A DNA stretch of 64,000 bases from Ophioderma brevispina (taxonomy: Eukaryota; Echinodermata; Ophiuroidea; Amphilepidida; Ophiodermatidae): positions 1-64,000 of the forward strand of contig JAMKCH010056510.1 in the NCBI GenBank assembly GCA_023653785.1. Direction: 5' to 3'. Below are positions 42,365 through 53,945 of the stretch, piece after piece (position 1 is the stretch's first letter; each line of letters begins with the position of its first letter). Made by a program: the position numbers and the translations under genes. Below the pieces are notes generated by a model. The model saw nothing but the letters and a program-made list of their open reading frames with translations. It did not search any database and was not told the origin of the DNA.

Positions 42365-45300
42365 TTCTCTCATTCATTTCATTCATTCATTTATTTGTCC
42401 CATCACAATATTTACATACAGAATTAACAATATAATAGAATCAATATAATAAAGAGTTGAAAAATGCTCACAAGCATGAATATCTTACATAAATAATTCG
42501 ACTGGACGAGGACATTGCTAAATGCCGAGCGTGTAACGCAATGCCCTCGTTTAGACAAAAAAATAAATATATGTAAACAAAATTATTGTAAAGGGAATAT
42601 AACATGAACCTACATACCCAATAAATAGCAATTATGGCATAACCATGAAGAATGGAATAAGGAGGCAATGAAGAGCAACACGGTAAATTATATAAAAAAA
42701 ATATGACAAATTTAAATTTAGCTTATACACTGTAGGTTGTATACAATATAATAGGTATGTAGGCAACTTAACCAATAAGTCCAGTGGAATAACAAGACCA
42801 AACACACAAAACACAATCACATACAAGGGACAACAAGACACACAAAAACGGGGCAGGGAAAGGGGTGGGACAAGTGACTAAGAGAGAATGGGACGGCGAT
42901 ATAATGCACTCATAAAGACCACAAAGAAAAAACTCATAAGCTGGTGAGTTGATTTAAGATTGTTTAATGTTTTTAAAAGGAGAGAGTGAATGACATTTTT
43001 GATGGAGACAATCTATACTGTTTCAAAGTAAAGCCACCTTTGGTTTTAATAGAATTCTATTCTCAGCCAGCTTAGTGTTTGTAGGATAATGGGAAAATCC
43101 GAACGTGCGAATTTCGTATGTATGGATCTGGGGTCCGTTTCTTAAAAAGTTTTGGAATTCAAGTGCCTGGAGGTAGTAATTGTATTAATTGTACATAAAA
43201 TACCCATTTGGAAAAAAATAAATATCAGAACGTTTAAGCATGTTCCATGGAGTGAAATAATGGGTCTGTGTGTACCACGCCATAATGAATTGGTACAGGT
43301 GCGAATTGCTCTTTTTTTAACAGGAAGATAGAATTGAGATGGGAATTGTTTTTGCTGCCCACACCTTGCACAGTAACTTAAGATAGGTGAGAATACATGT
43401 TGTTGTATAGGGTAAAAGGGAAGTAAAGGGAAGATAGTGACTGACTTTGCGATTATAACCAATGTATTTTAGAAACAATTTTAGAGATGTGGGCTGTGTG
43501 AGGAATGCCAAGAAAGGTTGTTGTCATTAAGTACACAACCAAGGAATTTAGTGGTGTTTACTTCATTAATATAATTATTGTCAATTTGTATATTTCAATT
43601 TAATATCTGGTCTGTACTGTGTTTATTTTTGAAGCATTCATAAAATTGTTTTGGCAATATTTAGGGACAGTTTGTTTGATTTGAAACCATTTGGAGATAA
43701 TAAGTAGTTCATTATTGACCATGGTTTCGAGGTTGCAGGGTCAATCTGTGAGAACAGAGAATATTGGATTTCCCATCCGCAAACAATATATAGTGAGGGA
43801 GCTGAGCAAAAGAGTAGGTCATTAAGTAAAGCAAGAAGAGAAGAGAACCCAATATGGACTTGCGTACCCACAGATGATATTGGAGGACAGAGAGGTTTTG
43901 CCCTTATATGTAAACGTATTGTGTTTTCTTTCAGATAGGTAGCTAGATATCCATCGATGAGCAAAACCCCTTATGCCATAAAGGCTTAATTTGTTGACAA
44001 GGATGGTATGGTCCTAAGGTGTCGAAAACCTTGCTTAAATTCAAGAAAGATTCCAACAGAGTAAGCTTGTTACCAAATCCTCAGATAATTTGGTGTAGAC
44101 ATTGGTTAATAGCCCTAGCGGTGGTTCCTTTTTGGCGGAATCCAATTGGTTATGACAAAGAATATTATGCCTGGAAATAAATCAAAAATTCTATTATCCA
44201 TAATCCTCCAGAAAGAACCTTTGAAATAGTAGGTAGTATAGAAATAGGCCATAATTGTTACCAATGAGAATCGCCGCTTTTGAAAATGGGAATGACCTTA
44301 GCAATTTTTTGACTTTGAAGAACAACACAGTTTTATAAAGAACGGTTGAAAACATGGACAAAATTGAATTTATTTCAGGGAGTACAGCTTTAATGATATT
44401 AGACCCGATTCCATCGTGGCCCGGTGGTTGAGCTTGTTTTCAATTCATTACCTTTTGTCAATCTCATCTGCATGAAGTCGGCGAGATAAATTACTACTGT
44501 ATGGTGTATTGACTTAGGGAGTGTCAAATTTTGGATCAGAGGGGGATTTTTTCAGCAGAGAAGATCATATTCGGAAAGAAATCATTGAAGTGGGAGCCAT
44601 AGCCGCAGAGTCGTTTACCTTTCTTCATCTTTCTCGAGAAAAAAATGCAGGGATTTTTGTTGCTGTTTATTTCTCCCAGATGTTTGTTTAGGGTGCCCCC
44701 CACCAATTTTTTTCATATTGTGTTTATGAATCTATTTCAGATGAGATGTAGGACTTTTTGGCAAAGTCGAAGCAATTGTTAAGATGATTTCTATATTTAA
44801 CATAAGCGATTCTATTATCTTCTGTTGGTTGTTTACGATGTTTTCTCTATATAAATTTATCGTTGTTTGTATTTGATTTGATAAGACGCTTTTGTGATCC
44901 ATGGCTTAATCGGAGAATTTCTTTTAGATAATCTATCTTCAGTAATGGGCCGGGTATGTTTCATGAGATCGGTTAATTTATCATAAATTTATTGTAAGCG
45001 ATTCAGGGTCGTCATCAGCGTACAAAAGCCGTTAACAATGGAGAGTGCATTTTTAAGAGCCTTTAATTAAATTTTCTTCCTGGCTTTAAATTGCTGCGTT
45101 CAATGAGGATCAGATTTTGTTTGAGATCGGAAGTAGTGGAGTTAACAGAAATATTGGGAATGATCAGATAAGTCGGTGGCTTATGAAACCTGATTTGATT
45201 CGTCGTAAGATGTCATTGGGAAAGATGTTGTCAAGCAATGCATTTTGCGTGTAGGCCTATCATCATTGACAAAAATTGTTTGAGTAAATCATATTGATAA

Positions 45301-45900
45301 AATTATTGACTTTAGGCCTACTAGCACATTTTAAGAAGAGGTCAAGATTGAAATCGCCCATGATATAACATTGTTTTCTCTTTTGTTATTCGAGGTTAAA
45401 TGTTTTTTCAGTGGCGACAGAAAGTCATCAAAATGACATATTCAGGCTTGTAAATAATACCTACAATGGTTTTGTGCGGATGAGTACTTTTCAATAAATA
45501 TGGAGTCACAATCGAGCAATTAATTGAATCTTTCTAAGAACATAATGGATATCTGAAATTTAAAATATGACGATCCTCCGTCCTTTCCTGTCAGATCTTA
45601 CGCAAGTTCGCGTATAAACCGGAAGGTCGACAAGGAGGGCATCGGAATATCATTAAACCAAGACTCAGTAAATCCAGAGATGTCAAAGCGATGATGAGCG
45701 TATAAAAAAACTCGGTAATAGAATTACCATTCTTATAGACTACGACTGTATGATGTTATGAAGGAACACCGGATTTGCAAGACGTGACGAATTAAAACTA
45801 GCATTGTCAAAATAAGAACAATTCATAGGACCAGGTTATGGTGATATTACATGCGGTATCACTGGCCGAAGAGGGGGAATTAAAGTGCTGTAAAAACGGG
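42365..45900 (-). pseudogene. minus-strand L2-like LINE remnant
   Basis: Long decayed reverse transcriptase. From about 44,160 downwards the minus strand gives IGFRQKGTTARAI, NLSKVFDTL (RT motif A, usual DLSKAFDT), GSLLFLLYLMTY (motif B tail) and LFADGKSNI (motif C, usual FADDTN). SPNGFKSNKLSLNIAKT (motif D region) and, near the end, ICFFQMGIL-like and FKN-like blocks follow. The low-coordinate end is a run of ATTC/CATT units near 42,370-42,395, i.e. a (TGAA)n tail on the element's own strand, as is usual for L2-type LINEs. Many frameshifts and stops. 44,200-45,900 is presumed to be its 5' part, but few motifs survive there. Confidence 0.7.
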
Positions 45901-46610
45901 AGGGTATAAAACGAAGATCAGACACATTTAACGAATCAGACATTACATACAGAAGAGACAAAGTCAAATACACACAAAAAAATTGAAACTCGTGAATAAT
46001 GTTTAACTATGTACAAGGGAATAGCTGAAGTAGGAACACAACCGCAGCCTATTGGCCGGGGCCTATGCGATATAACACTAATAGGCCTATATAGGAATGA
46101 ATACAGAAACGGCAAAATTAAGAAATGGAAAGTGGCGATGTATTGGGAAAAGACATACACTGAGTATTTAGGCGTAAGGAACTATATTGAATTGAAGACG
46201 AGATAAAAACAACGGTTATGTAATAAATATGATACATGGAATAATGGAGGAACATATTTAAGGAAAACAGTGGCATGATGCTAAATAGTTGTGTAGTGGT
46301 AGTGAGTCATAATTTGAGAAGGGGTTCCCCCTTATCAAACCGTGCATCTTTTCTTCTTTTATTTTTGTTTTATGCCTCTCTGATAGCTGTATACGTCCAT
46401 GCTGTGCAGTTTTTGATGCCTGGTCATGGTTTCGTGTAGTATAGTTAAATGTGTGATGAGAGACTATGAGTTGTAGTATGGCAGACACCAATCTGTAAGA
46501 GGAAAACTTACAAAGTGTAATGAAAATTTGAAAGTGTAGCTGTAGCTACGGGAAGAAAAAAAACATAAGGTATTATTCTTATGTAACTTGCCATATGATT
46601 AGCTAAGGCC
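45901..46610. other. stretch without recognised gene
   Basis: Short open frames on both strands without family resemblance. Confidence 0.35.
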
Positions 46611-46617
46611 ATAGTAA

Positions 46618-46740
46618 GACAAGGCGAGGTGGCCGAGTGATCTCTAAAGCACTGAGACGTGCAGGAGTATAAAATCGTCGAGCGGCCTTGGTGTGAGCCC
46701 AGTGAGAAGTCGGGTTTCTTGGTTATAATCAAATAGTCCT
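46618..46740 (+). mobile_element. tRNA-Leu-like SINE head
   Basis: GGCGAGGTGGCCGAGTGATC is very close to the 5' end of leucine or serine tRNAs (GGTGGCCGAGTGGTC contains the A box). The region that should hold the variable arm and B box (CTTGGTGTGAGCCCAGTGAG) is degraded and no 3' acceptor stem pairs with the start. A tRNA-derived SINE head or tRNA pseudogene is more likely than a working tRNA gene. Its body may continue past 47,000. Confidence 0.5.
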
Positions 46741-47457
46741 ATCAGGTTGACATTGCATAATAGCGAAACAGTTGGGAGTAGAAAGTTGTTCCTTGCTTCC
46801 CAACGGCGTTAAAAATGTGCAGGTGTATGCAATGGGTGTCAGGGGCCACGTATGGTCGTTAGAGTAATGTAAAGCGTTGGTTCCCTGTGTATCAGAGGAG
46901 TCATTCCTAAGCACGTAAAAGGTTGCAGCCTTATCGAAAAGAGAGGGGACCATCCCAGGTCTTTTACCACACAACATACCTATGCACAGGGTCCCTTACA
47001 ACCTGCACTAGGCCAGCATGGAAGGGTATAGGCCGAAATACAGCATGGTACATGTTGAGGCTTTGTCCAAACAGTGGACGGACCGAACTAATGAAGATGA
47101 AGTTAAGACGTCGAAAGATAAAAAAAAGATGAAATAAGACATTGCAGATACACAAGCATTCTTAATTTTTCCTCAAAATTAAGATTTGGGCATATTATAT
47201 GCTCTCCATCTTTCCAAAATTCAACGTTTAAAAGTTTTGCAACGAGAGATTAGACATATCAGGTGTCCCAAAAAATCATAAGTACTGATTTTTGCCCTGA
47301 TATAAAGCTGTTTCATTAAAAATATCCCCATCTGAAGGATTAAGTTGAGCAATGTTTCTTTGGTACAATAATTGTGGAATTTCTAATTTCGATCTAGGAG
47401 CAAATATGAAATGCAGCCTAGGCTTATATTTAAATTATAAGCAATCGCGGAACTCAC
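46741..47457. other. possible SINE body and unassigned sequence
   Basis: CTTGCTTCCCAACGGCGTTA (46,793-46,812) may belong to the body of the preceding SINE. Nothing else recognised. Confidence 0.3.
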
Positions 47458-47520
47458 CTTTTTCTCTCCTTCGAAGTCTGTAGCCAAATAACACGGTAAG
47501 AAATCTTGAGTTCTAGTCAT
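47458..47520 (-). CDS. NOSIP: possible NOSIP first coding exon (weak)
   Basis: The minus strand has ATG ACT AGA at 47,520, giving MTR, the usual NOSIP start (MTRH...). It ends 21 codons later in EGEKK before a good donor, AAAAAG|GTGAGT. NOSIP's first exon normally ends in YHE.KKD at about this length, and the next exon candidate begins with sequence matching the following residues (GYGT block). The residues between MTR and EKK do not match the family in one frame, so the call rests on start, end, length and splice phase. Confidence 0.35.
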
Positions 47521-48677
47521 ATGAAATTGCAATTTTGACACAATATTTGGGTGCATCAAAATATCTGTTGCACCTTTAAGTTATGGATTAATATGTCTAA
47601 GTTTAAAAAATCAAATGGACATGTTTAAAAATACCTATAAAATACCCTCAAATATTTATTCACTATGCATTTAGTAATAATGTAAGATCTGCACGAAACG
47701 TAACTGACCAACCATCGATTTTATAAAACTTGGGTATAAAATCAGGGTTTTGACAAGCTGGTGGGAATTCCAAAATGCAAATGTGAATGACAGCTTACAC
47801 TGGTCCGCTGACCCAGAAGAAGTGATATTTTAGTTGGCTCTGCGTCATAGCATTATGGAATGCTGATAATGCAGCACAGGTTTCTTGAATATAGTTGACT
47901 TCTGGTGGTGATGCATCATGTTGTATGGTTATAATTTCAATGAGGAAATAGTACATTAGAATATAGAAGTGGATATTCTTTAAATTTCACATGGCCTCGC
48001 ATCGATCGGAGTGGTTTGTTCATACGGATGAAGGGGTTGGATTGTGGTGTCCATGTGTAGACATGTTTAAATGCTAAAATCCAAATCTGCAAGGTCACTT
48101 CCAAGGTCAAAGCCAATCCAGCAGCTGCGATGTGTTTGAAAAACAAGAGAAGGGGCATGTCACTCGCGTCAGTTTGGGTTTTATTTTATCCTTGAAATTT
48201 AACCACTTTGCATGTTAAACTTTAAAAATCAATATGAAGATATGATTCAGGAGAATGTTGAGATACTAAAATTGAAACAAATAGAGAAATTTCTACTCAG
48301 TCACCCTTGTTCATAGATCTTTAATTGTCTCATAGCAGATGAAAAAAAAAACCTTCTGGCAGCTGTGTATATACATGATATACAGTATGTAAGTACATGA
48401 CCCGTCGGACAACTTTGTATTGTTATTTCCTCTTAGTTTCATGGTTATAAATTTTCTTTCAGTTCTTTGGCAGTAAGGAAAACGATCATAAATGAGGTGG
48501 CACTGTGGTTTAAGAAAAACGTATAATCCGGTGACATTGATAAGTTCGAACCATAGTCTTGTAGAACTTAATTTCTTGTTGCCTCTTGATCTCACCAGTT
48601 TAGCATTTTGTGTGTGTTGGATAGTGGCCGAATATCAGTGTTGAAACCCAAGGGTCTTAGAAAAATCTAATCCAAGT
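47521..48677. other. upstream or intergenic sequence
   Basis: If the exon at 47,458-47,520 is real, this would contain the NOSIP promoter on the minus strand. I see no convincing TATA, initiator or CpG island, only AT-rich sequence. Confidence 0.3.
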
Positions 48678-48766
48678 AACTGTGACTTCCGGCAGTGTTA
48701 TCTTTTCACATTTAGAATGTCTATCATTTTCACGCCTCGAAGTCACAGTGTTGTGCAATAATGTTA
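48678..48766. repeat. short palindromic repeat (copy 2)
   Basis: AACTGTGACTTCCGGCAGTG and CCTCGAAGTCACAGTGTT form inverted ends around GTTATCTTTTCACATTTAGA. Related to 3,221-3,305. Confidence 0.65.
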
Positions 48767-48979
48767 GGATATGTCTCGTGGACGTCAAAGGTAAAGAAAT
48801 AATTTTCAAACAAAAAATAAGCCTTGTGCACAAGTGATCGATTTTATGATATTATAACACAGATTTAATGATTTTAAATTAGATGATTCAAGAATTTGGA
48901 ATGTCCAAAACATTAATTACATGTACTACTCAACATTTATAATCTTACACCAAAGTTCTTCCAGAGTGACAGCTTATGT

Positions 48980-49340
48980 CCACCAATTAAAAAAAGCGTT
49001 TGCAGTTACTGATGATATGTCCTCAAAGTGAAGACTCCAAAATGACAGCAGGCAAGTTCACCCTAATAATCCCAGTAAACATTCCATTAGATATCTTATC
49101 CAATCATGAAGATAAACTTTTGTCCAGCAGTCAAGGCATATTTTCCTCCACGATACTATATTCTGCAGTTGCAATCCAGGTATTCTACCACCATCAGTCT
49201 GCCATTAATGTCCTCAATAGACCCAACGGGAATCCATTTTTGATTCCCAAACTGAAGCTCTTTGGCTTCTTAAAAGACGACAGCAAACCAGTTCAGCTTT
49301 CGAGCTCGGGCAGTCTCCAAAGATATAAATCATGGAACGA
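48980..49340 (-). other. coding-like minus-strand segment, unidentified
   Basis: On the minus strand, around 49,330-49,180, one frame reads RARKLNWFAVVF, stop, EAKELQFGNQKWIPVGSIED, INGRLMVVEYLDCNC. The composition looks more protein-like than its surroundings, but stops interrupt it and I do not recognise the family. On the plus strand a 122-residue open frame covers the same bases (49,000-49,368). It could be an old pseudogene or element fragment. Confidence 0.25.
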
Positions 49341-49369
49341 GGTAAAGCACAATACTACCATTATGTAGA

Positions 49370-49999
49370 TTAAAAAACTAGCGATAACTATACTGTATAG
49401 CTCTGGTTACTACTGCGTGCCCGAGTCTTTTCAGTGAGTATATTAACTTCTCCAGCTAGATTCCCCTCTCTAACAACATTACAGCATCATAATGCATAAA
49501 CATAATCTTGCCACAACCAATTGGATTTCACATAACTGACATTCATCTGCATTGCAAATCACCTCCATTTATACCATCATGGGAAAATTCCCAAATTTTT
49601 GCAAGCTTGTTTTTTGATCTCAATGCATTTACAAGTTTGACTCAGTTTCAAATTATATCTTGGGGAATTCCCATTTTCTCCCTTGTGCAATACTACTAGC
49701 CATAAACAACAGTGTTACCTCAATATAGCACTAGGGAATTCCCTAATTATTCTCTTTCAACATAAAGTACTTTTCCGTGAGAAAATCTTTTTCGGCCTAT
49801 ATAATATATTAAAATATTATTTAATATGGCCTATAAAAAACTCCTCTGATTTTTTGTTAACCTGTTTTCACGCCGATGAGGCCAACATCAAACAATTTTC
49901 GTTCGGCTTTAGAAAAATCAGTTGTAAATATCTGTGAATGATCGCTAATTAGGGTTCATTCATACTAGTCCAGTAGTAAATTAGCTCATATAGCCAAAT
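49370..49999. other. AT-rich stretch, nothing recognised
   Basis: No gene or repeat boundary recognised. GGGAATTCCC-like words (GGGGAATTCCC near 49,661, AGGGAATTCCC near 49,733) recur. Confidence 0.35.
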
Positions 50000-50300
50000 A
50001 GGTGGACATTGTTGTAACAAGCTGATTTTTCAGTATATTGTGCTGGAACATGTGTAATAATCACTGACAAAAATTCCCCGCAATCCCCTGGATGGCATTT
50101 TCGTTCTAAATCCAAGATGGCGTCCAAAATGGCCGTTTTACAATATTTTTTATATATTTTTGGAACTATACATGTTAAAAACAAACAAACAGATCAAACA
50201 TATGTTTTGAGTTGGGGAATCTATTTAAACATAACCAAGGAGTTTCACCTCTGTCAATACTGCAAAATTCAAAATGGCGCCCAAAATGGCGCCATTTTTT
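50000..50300 (+). repeat. dispersed repeat D, copy 1, with ATGGCG motifs
   Basis: GTAACAAGCTGATTTTTCAG, AATCACTGACAAAAATTCCC, CGCAATCCCCTGGATGGCAT, CCAAGATGGCGTCCAAAATG, ACATATGTTTTGAG and AGTTTCACCT line up with the reverse complement of 53,660-53,945. A further AAAATGGCGCCCAAAATGGC lies at 50,271-50,290. Confidence 0.75.
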
Positions 50301-51289
50301 TATATTTTGCACAGAAACGTTGAAAGCCCGCAATTGTTTAAAAACTGTTAAGAGACTAAATATAGTACTTTTCAGTTAATGAATCCCAAAATATTACCAT
50401 TAATAATATATTGTATAGTCTATTGAACATAATGATATTCAAGATGTACAAGAAAAATAAGTATAGAAAATAGAAGAATTAAATTTAAATCGAGTTTCCC
50501 TCTTTCTTTTCACATCTTGGACCTATATTTGCGAAAATAAAGAAGCTTGCCTTGCACCAGCTTTGCACCAATTACGGGGACTTAAACCCCCACCCCCCAA
50601 TTAAAAAAACCATTATAGGGGTTCCAACAATGTAAAGAATAAAAATATTTAAAATGGTTCTGTACTGACATAGTTATTACTTCACATTATAGGTGGTTTG
50701 ACACAAATGTACTTGTTCCTACCCAAAAATGATTAAGAATATTCCAGTTTGCCGCGTCCCATGGCAACAGTGTATGCGGCATCCAAAAAACAATGCTTTT
50801 GGTTTTCAAATTAATTATGTTTTTCATTAATTTTCCACAGGAACAAAGACAATTTTTATAGGGTGTGATATACCCATCCAAAAATGCTATGTCACAGTTG
50901 CCTCTAGTTGATTGGCTGTTTTTCCTAACATAGAACACTGGTCGATCACGTTCCGATGGCCGTGCTTGGGGACCCGCGCCAATTTTGGCACTGCATACGG
51001 TCCAACAATTCACGTTGCAAAGTTCCCACACAATTCGAGACATTCCTCCATACGGAGACTTTGGAGGGTTTTTGGAGAAGTCCTCCATACAGTCAGGCCC
51101 TTACGCAGTTGGGCACGCAATTCCACAAACGGGGCAAAAGGTCCACTTTCGGCTGAATTTTGTAATAACAGGTCCAAAAATTTTGGACAAGAAAGCCCAC
51201 TTTTTGGTGATAAGAATATTCCAAAAGGAGCATTATGGGTGTCCTATCCCTTTACCCGCAAAAAGTCCTGCGTTCGACCCTGTTCATAG
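50301..51289. other. stretch with GC rise, no recognised gene
   Basis: AT-rich to about 50,900, then GC-richer. Overlapping open frames occur on both strands (133 residues minus, 125 and 108 residues plus) at 50,687-51,311. Mutual overlap and no family match argue that at most one is meaningful. It may be the upstream part of the LINE that follows. Confidence 0.35.
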
Positions 51290-52130
51290 ATCGAACCGCT
51301 GCGTAAGATAGTCTGGCGTCCAGGTCTGCCTCAGCTCTCATGGTCTTCCCTGATGCGGGCTTGTCGGGTTCAGATGCTTCTCTTCCAGGAGGGATCTTTC
51401 GTCCTGGAGACATCAGGTGGACAGTGCAGTGGCGGGCACCGACTTCGGGGCGGTGTTCCTCGTGGTTCTGTCCTGGCGCCTAGGTCCCTTTAACATTTGC
51501 GGCTCAGATGTGCCAAAGGGAGATTTTTTGCAATGCCCTGCCCCAGACGATACGGCACTTGGAATGGCTGCTGCTTTTCTTTGGGCCTTAGAGGGTTTGC
51601 TGCAGAAGGCCCTGAATCACTGTGGGGGTCCAATTATTCCACCGATGGTGGTTGAAACTCGGCAAGGCCCGAGCCATCGCGCTCCGTTTTTTCACCTTGC
51701 AAGTCGGTGCGCACAAAGAAAACTATCCACGCTCTAGATGCATGGATAGATGGGCTTGTCGCATGGCCTGGCACCAGGTTGTTTTGGCGTCATGAATGGA
51801 CACAGCCTTGCTTTCCATTAACACCCCAAGGCAGCCGCTACGAAGACGCGCCTCGTGTTGGTCCTCCTCGCGGGTGGCGCGCGTAAGGCCTGGGGTGGGG
51901 TGCGTCTTTCGGCGCTATTGCATACCACCGATGTTGCTTTGGCATGCTTAGCTGGGGTGCGCTGGCACCTGTGGAGTCACGGTGTGCCACATCACACAGG
52001 ATTGATGTCCGTTTCCTGATGTAGTGAGACTTGTAAGTGGTTGCCTTTTGGTGACGCCTATAGAATACTCCTCCAGTTCTATCTGGCATAGCCCCTGCAA
52101 ACCTTAGGAGGATCATCCTGGATCGATGAC
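51290..52130 (+). pseudogene. jockey-like LINE RT remnant in GC-rich block
   Basis: Across two frames the plus strand gives GGVPRGSVLAP near 51,446 (RT motif B, usual GVPQGSVLGP), then FNICGSDVPKGDFLQCPAPDDTALGMA near 51,490-51,570. The latter is the helix after motif B followed by motif C, with DDT present but YA replaced by AP. ALEGLLQKALNHCGG and KLGKARAIALRF-like sequence follow, matching the motif D region (K...K.E.I.F). The block is markedly GC-richer than its flanks, fitting an element with its own codon bias. It is dead through frameshifts. Confidence 0.7.
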
Positions 52131-52900
52131 CTGATGACAGATGATCTCAGCGGTGGACGTCCACTGCCATGGACCTAAAGCAGTTTGTACACTGGTGACA
52201 TTGCTTCTGTAAGCCCGGGGGCTGTGAACTTGGCGGGTGGGCATGGGTCGACCTCATTAGAACTCAAGATGGCATTGGCCGAACAAAAGCTCACGATCGG
52301 TGTGGCTTTCACCGGTCGGTGATTGTGGAGAGCCATGGGCCACTGACCACAATCAGATGACTGGGAGGTCTATAGGTCCTAGGTCCTATTGTGAGGCGAA
52401 TCGTCCACTGTGATTTTGGACTTCTGCGCTCTCATTGGCCCTAATTTTATCTAATTAGTCCACGTCAGGATCTTACGATATTGTAATTATCTGTGGTACG
52501 TTTACAACTCGCTCCTTTTATATGGCCTAATGAAATGTAATTATTTTATATCTTAGGTTCGGTTTAACTTTCAAGTTCACATAATATTCTACCCAATTTT
52601 CGTAGTTTTTAAATCATAGACATTCTCTTTTCACCAACTTTACTCGGTAACTGGCAATTCTTTTTACTGACGTTTACGGTTCTCAACTGTGCTAAATAAC
52701 ACGTTCTTTTCTGCCTTTTTTAGCATCGACTTGATCAACCCAAACTGATACAATTTCCAATTATTTACTCTTTCCTCCTTAAAAATAGATCTTCAATCGC
52801 TTTTTACCTATTTACAGGACTGGACGATCACTCATCACAATTAATTCACCCTCTAATATTGATGCTTTCATCATCTTATTAATTAGAAGAACTCGTTATT
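52131..52900. other. transition from GC-rich to AT-rich, nothing recognised
   Basis: The GC-rich part up to about 52,430 may be the tail of the LINE remnant. Beyond that, T-rich sequence with no genes. Confidence 0.35.
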
Positions 52901-52918
52901 ATTAGCTCAAAACACTGG

Positions 52919-53300
52919 CCAAATTTTTATTTCTCTCCATCTTCATTATCCTCTCTTTCAAGTTAGTTCCGGTATTTAAATCTAATAAACCGCACATGAT
53001 CACAATATATGAATAAACCAAATTATTTTATACCTACTCCTTGTTTCTTTTGAGCCTTCCATGACCGTTCTCTTTTCAAAATTGAAACCTTACAATAGCG
53101 CTCACTCATAATGAGCACAAACTGCCAAATTTTAATTTCTCTTCATCTCATGACCTCTCTTTCCAGTTGCGGTATTTAAATATATAAATCCCACATTATT
53201 CACAATACTATGAATAAAACACATTATTTTATTCTTATTCCCTTGTTTCTTTTGACATTTTCATGACCGTTCCCTTTTCAAATCAAAATCTTAATCTAGC
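52919..53300 (+). repeat. tandem repeat, ~206 bp unit, about two copies
   Basis: CCAAATTTTTATTTCTCTCC at 52,919 recurs as CCAAATTTTAATTTCTCTTC at 53,125. Then GGTATTTAAAT, CACAATA.ATGAATAAA, CATTATTTTAT-like, CCTTGTTTCTTTTGA, CATGACCGTTC and CTTTTCAAA occur in both units in the same order. A more decayed upstream unit may start near 52,690. Confidence 0.75.
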
Positions 53301-53659
53301 CGCTGACTTTCAATCCCCACTCTATTTTCATTTTCAGTTTCACCACTTTGAATCTTTCACATATTTTCAGATCATAAGGGGGAAATCTACGTCACATCCC
53401 TCGGTAATGGTTGAATACAGTCCGCACCTGTTATTGGAGCCAGATGATGAACTTTATAATTAATGGTATATTAATGTAATTTGCATAGCTGGAGTAATTT
53501 GTACGAAACAACTTGCCGTTTTTAGCTATTTTCAAGGTTTGGCTGGGTAGTTTTAGAAGTATCAACAAAATCGTATGATTCCCTGTGGGCTAATTATTAT
53601 CTAAAATTGACCATTTCAATTTCATCCACATAGGGATTTGAAAGGCAGCAAATTGGGGT

Positions 53660-53945
53660 ACTACTTTGATTTTGGATACCTTTGCAAGGTTAAATCACCT
53701 TTAAAGTGGGTTTGATATGTATCCTTATACCTCAAAACATATGTTTGGATTACCTTAATTTTGTTCCTGGCTTGTATGGTTTGGAAATTATGAACAAAAT
53801 ACAAAATGGCGGCCATTTTGGACGCCAATCTTGGTTTTGAAGAATGCCACCAGGGGATTTGCGGGGACTTTATCAGTGATTCTACACATATTTCTGGACC
53901 TATCCTGAAAAACATACTTGTTACCAAAATTCCAGGTTAAAACTA
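53660..53945 (-). repeat. dispersed repeat D, copy 2 (inverted)
   Basis: Reverse-complement relative of 50,000-50,300. It contains the palindromic AAAATGGCGGCCATTTT near 53,804-53,820. Confidence 0.75.

Noticed and set aside
46618..46705. Possible tRNA-Leu gene
   Set aside because: The 5' half is tRNA-like, but no matching 3' acceptor stem or intact B box follows at the right distance.
50687..51311. Three overlapping open frames of 108-133 residues on both strands
   Set aside because: They overlap in antisense and in different frames without family motifs. The only supported coding signal here is the LINE RT that starts just downstream.
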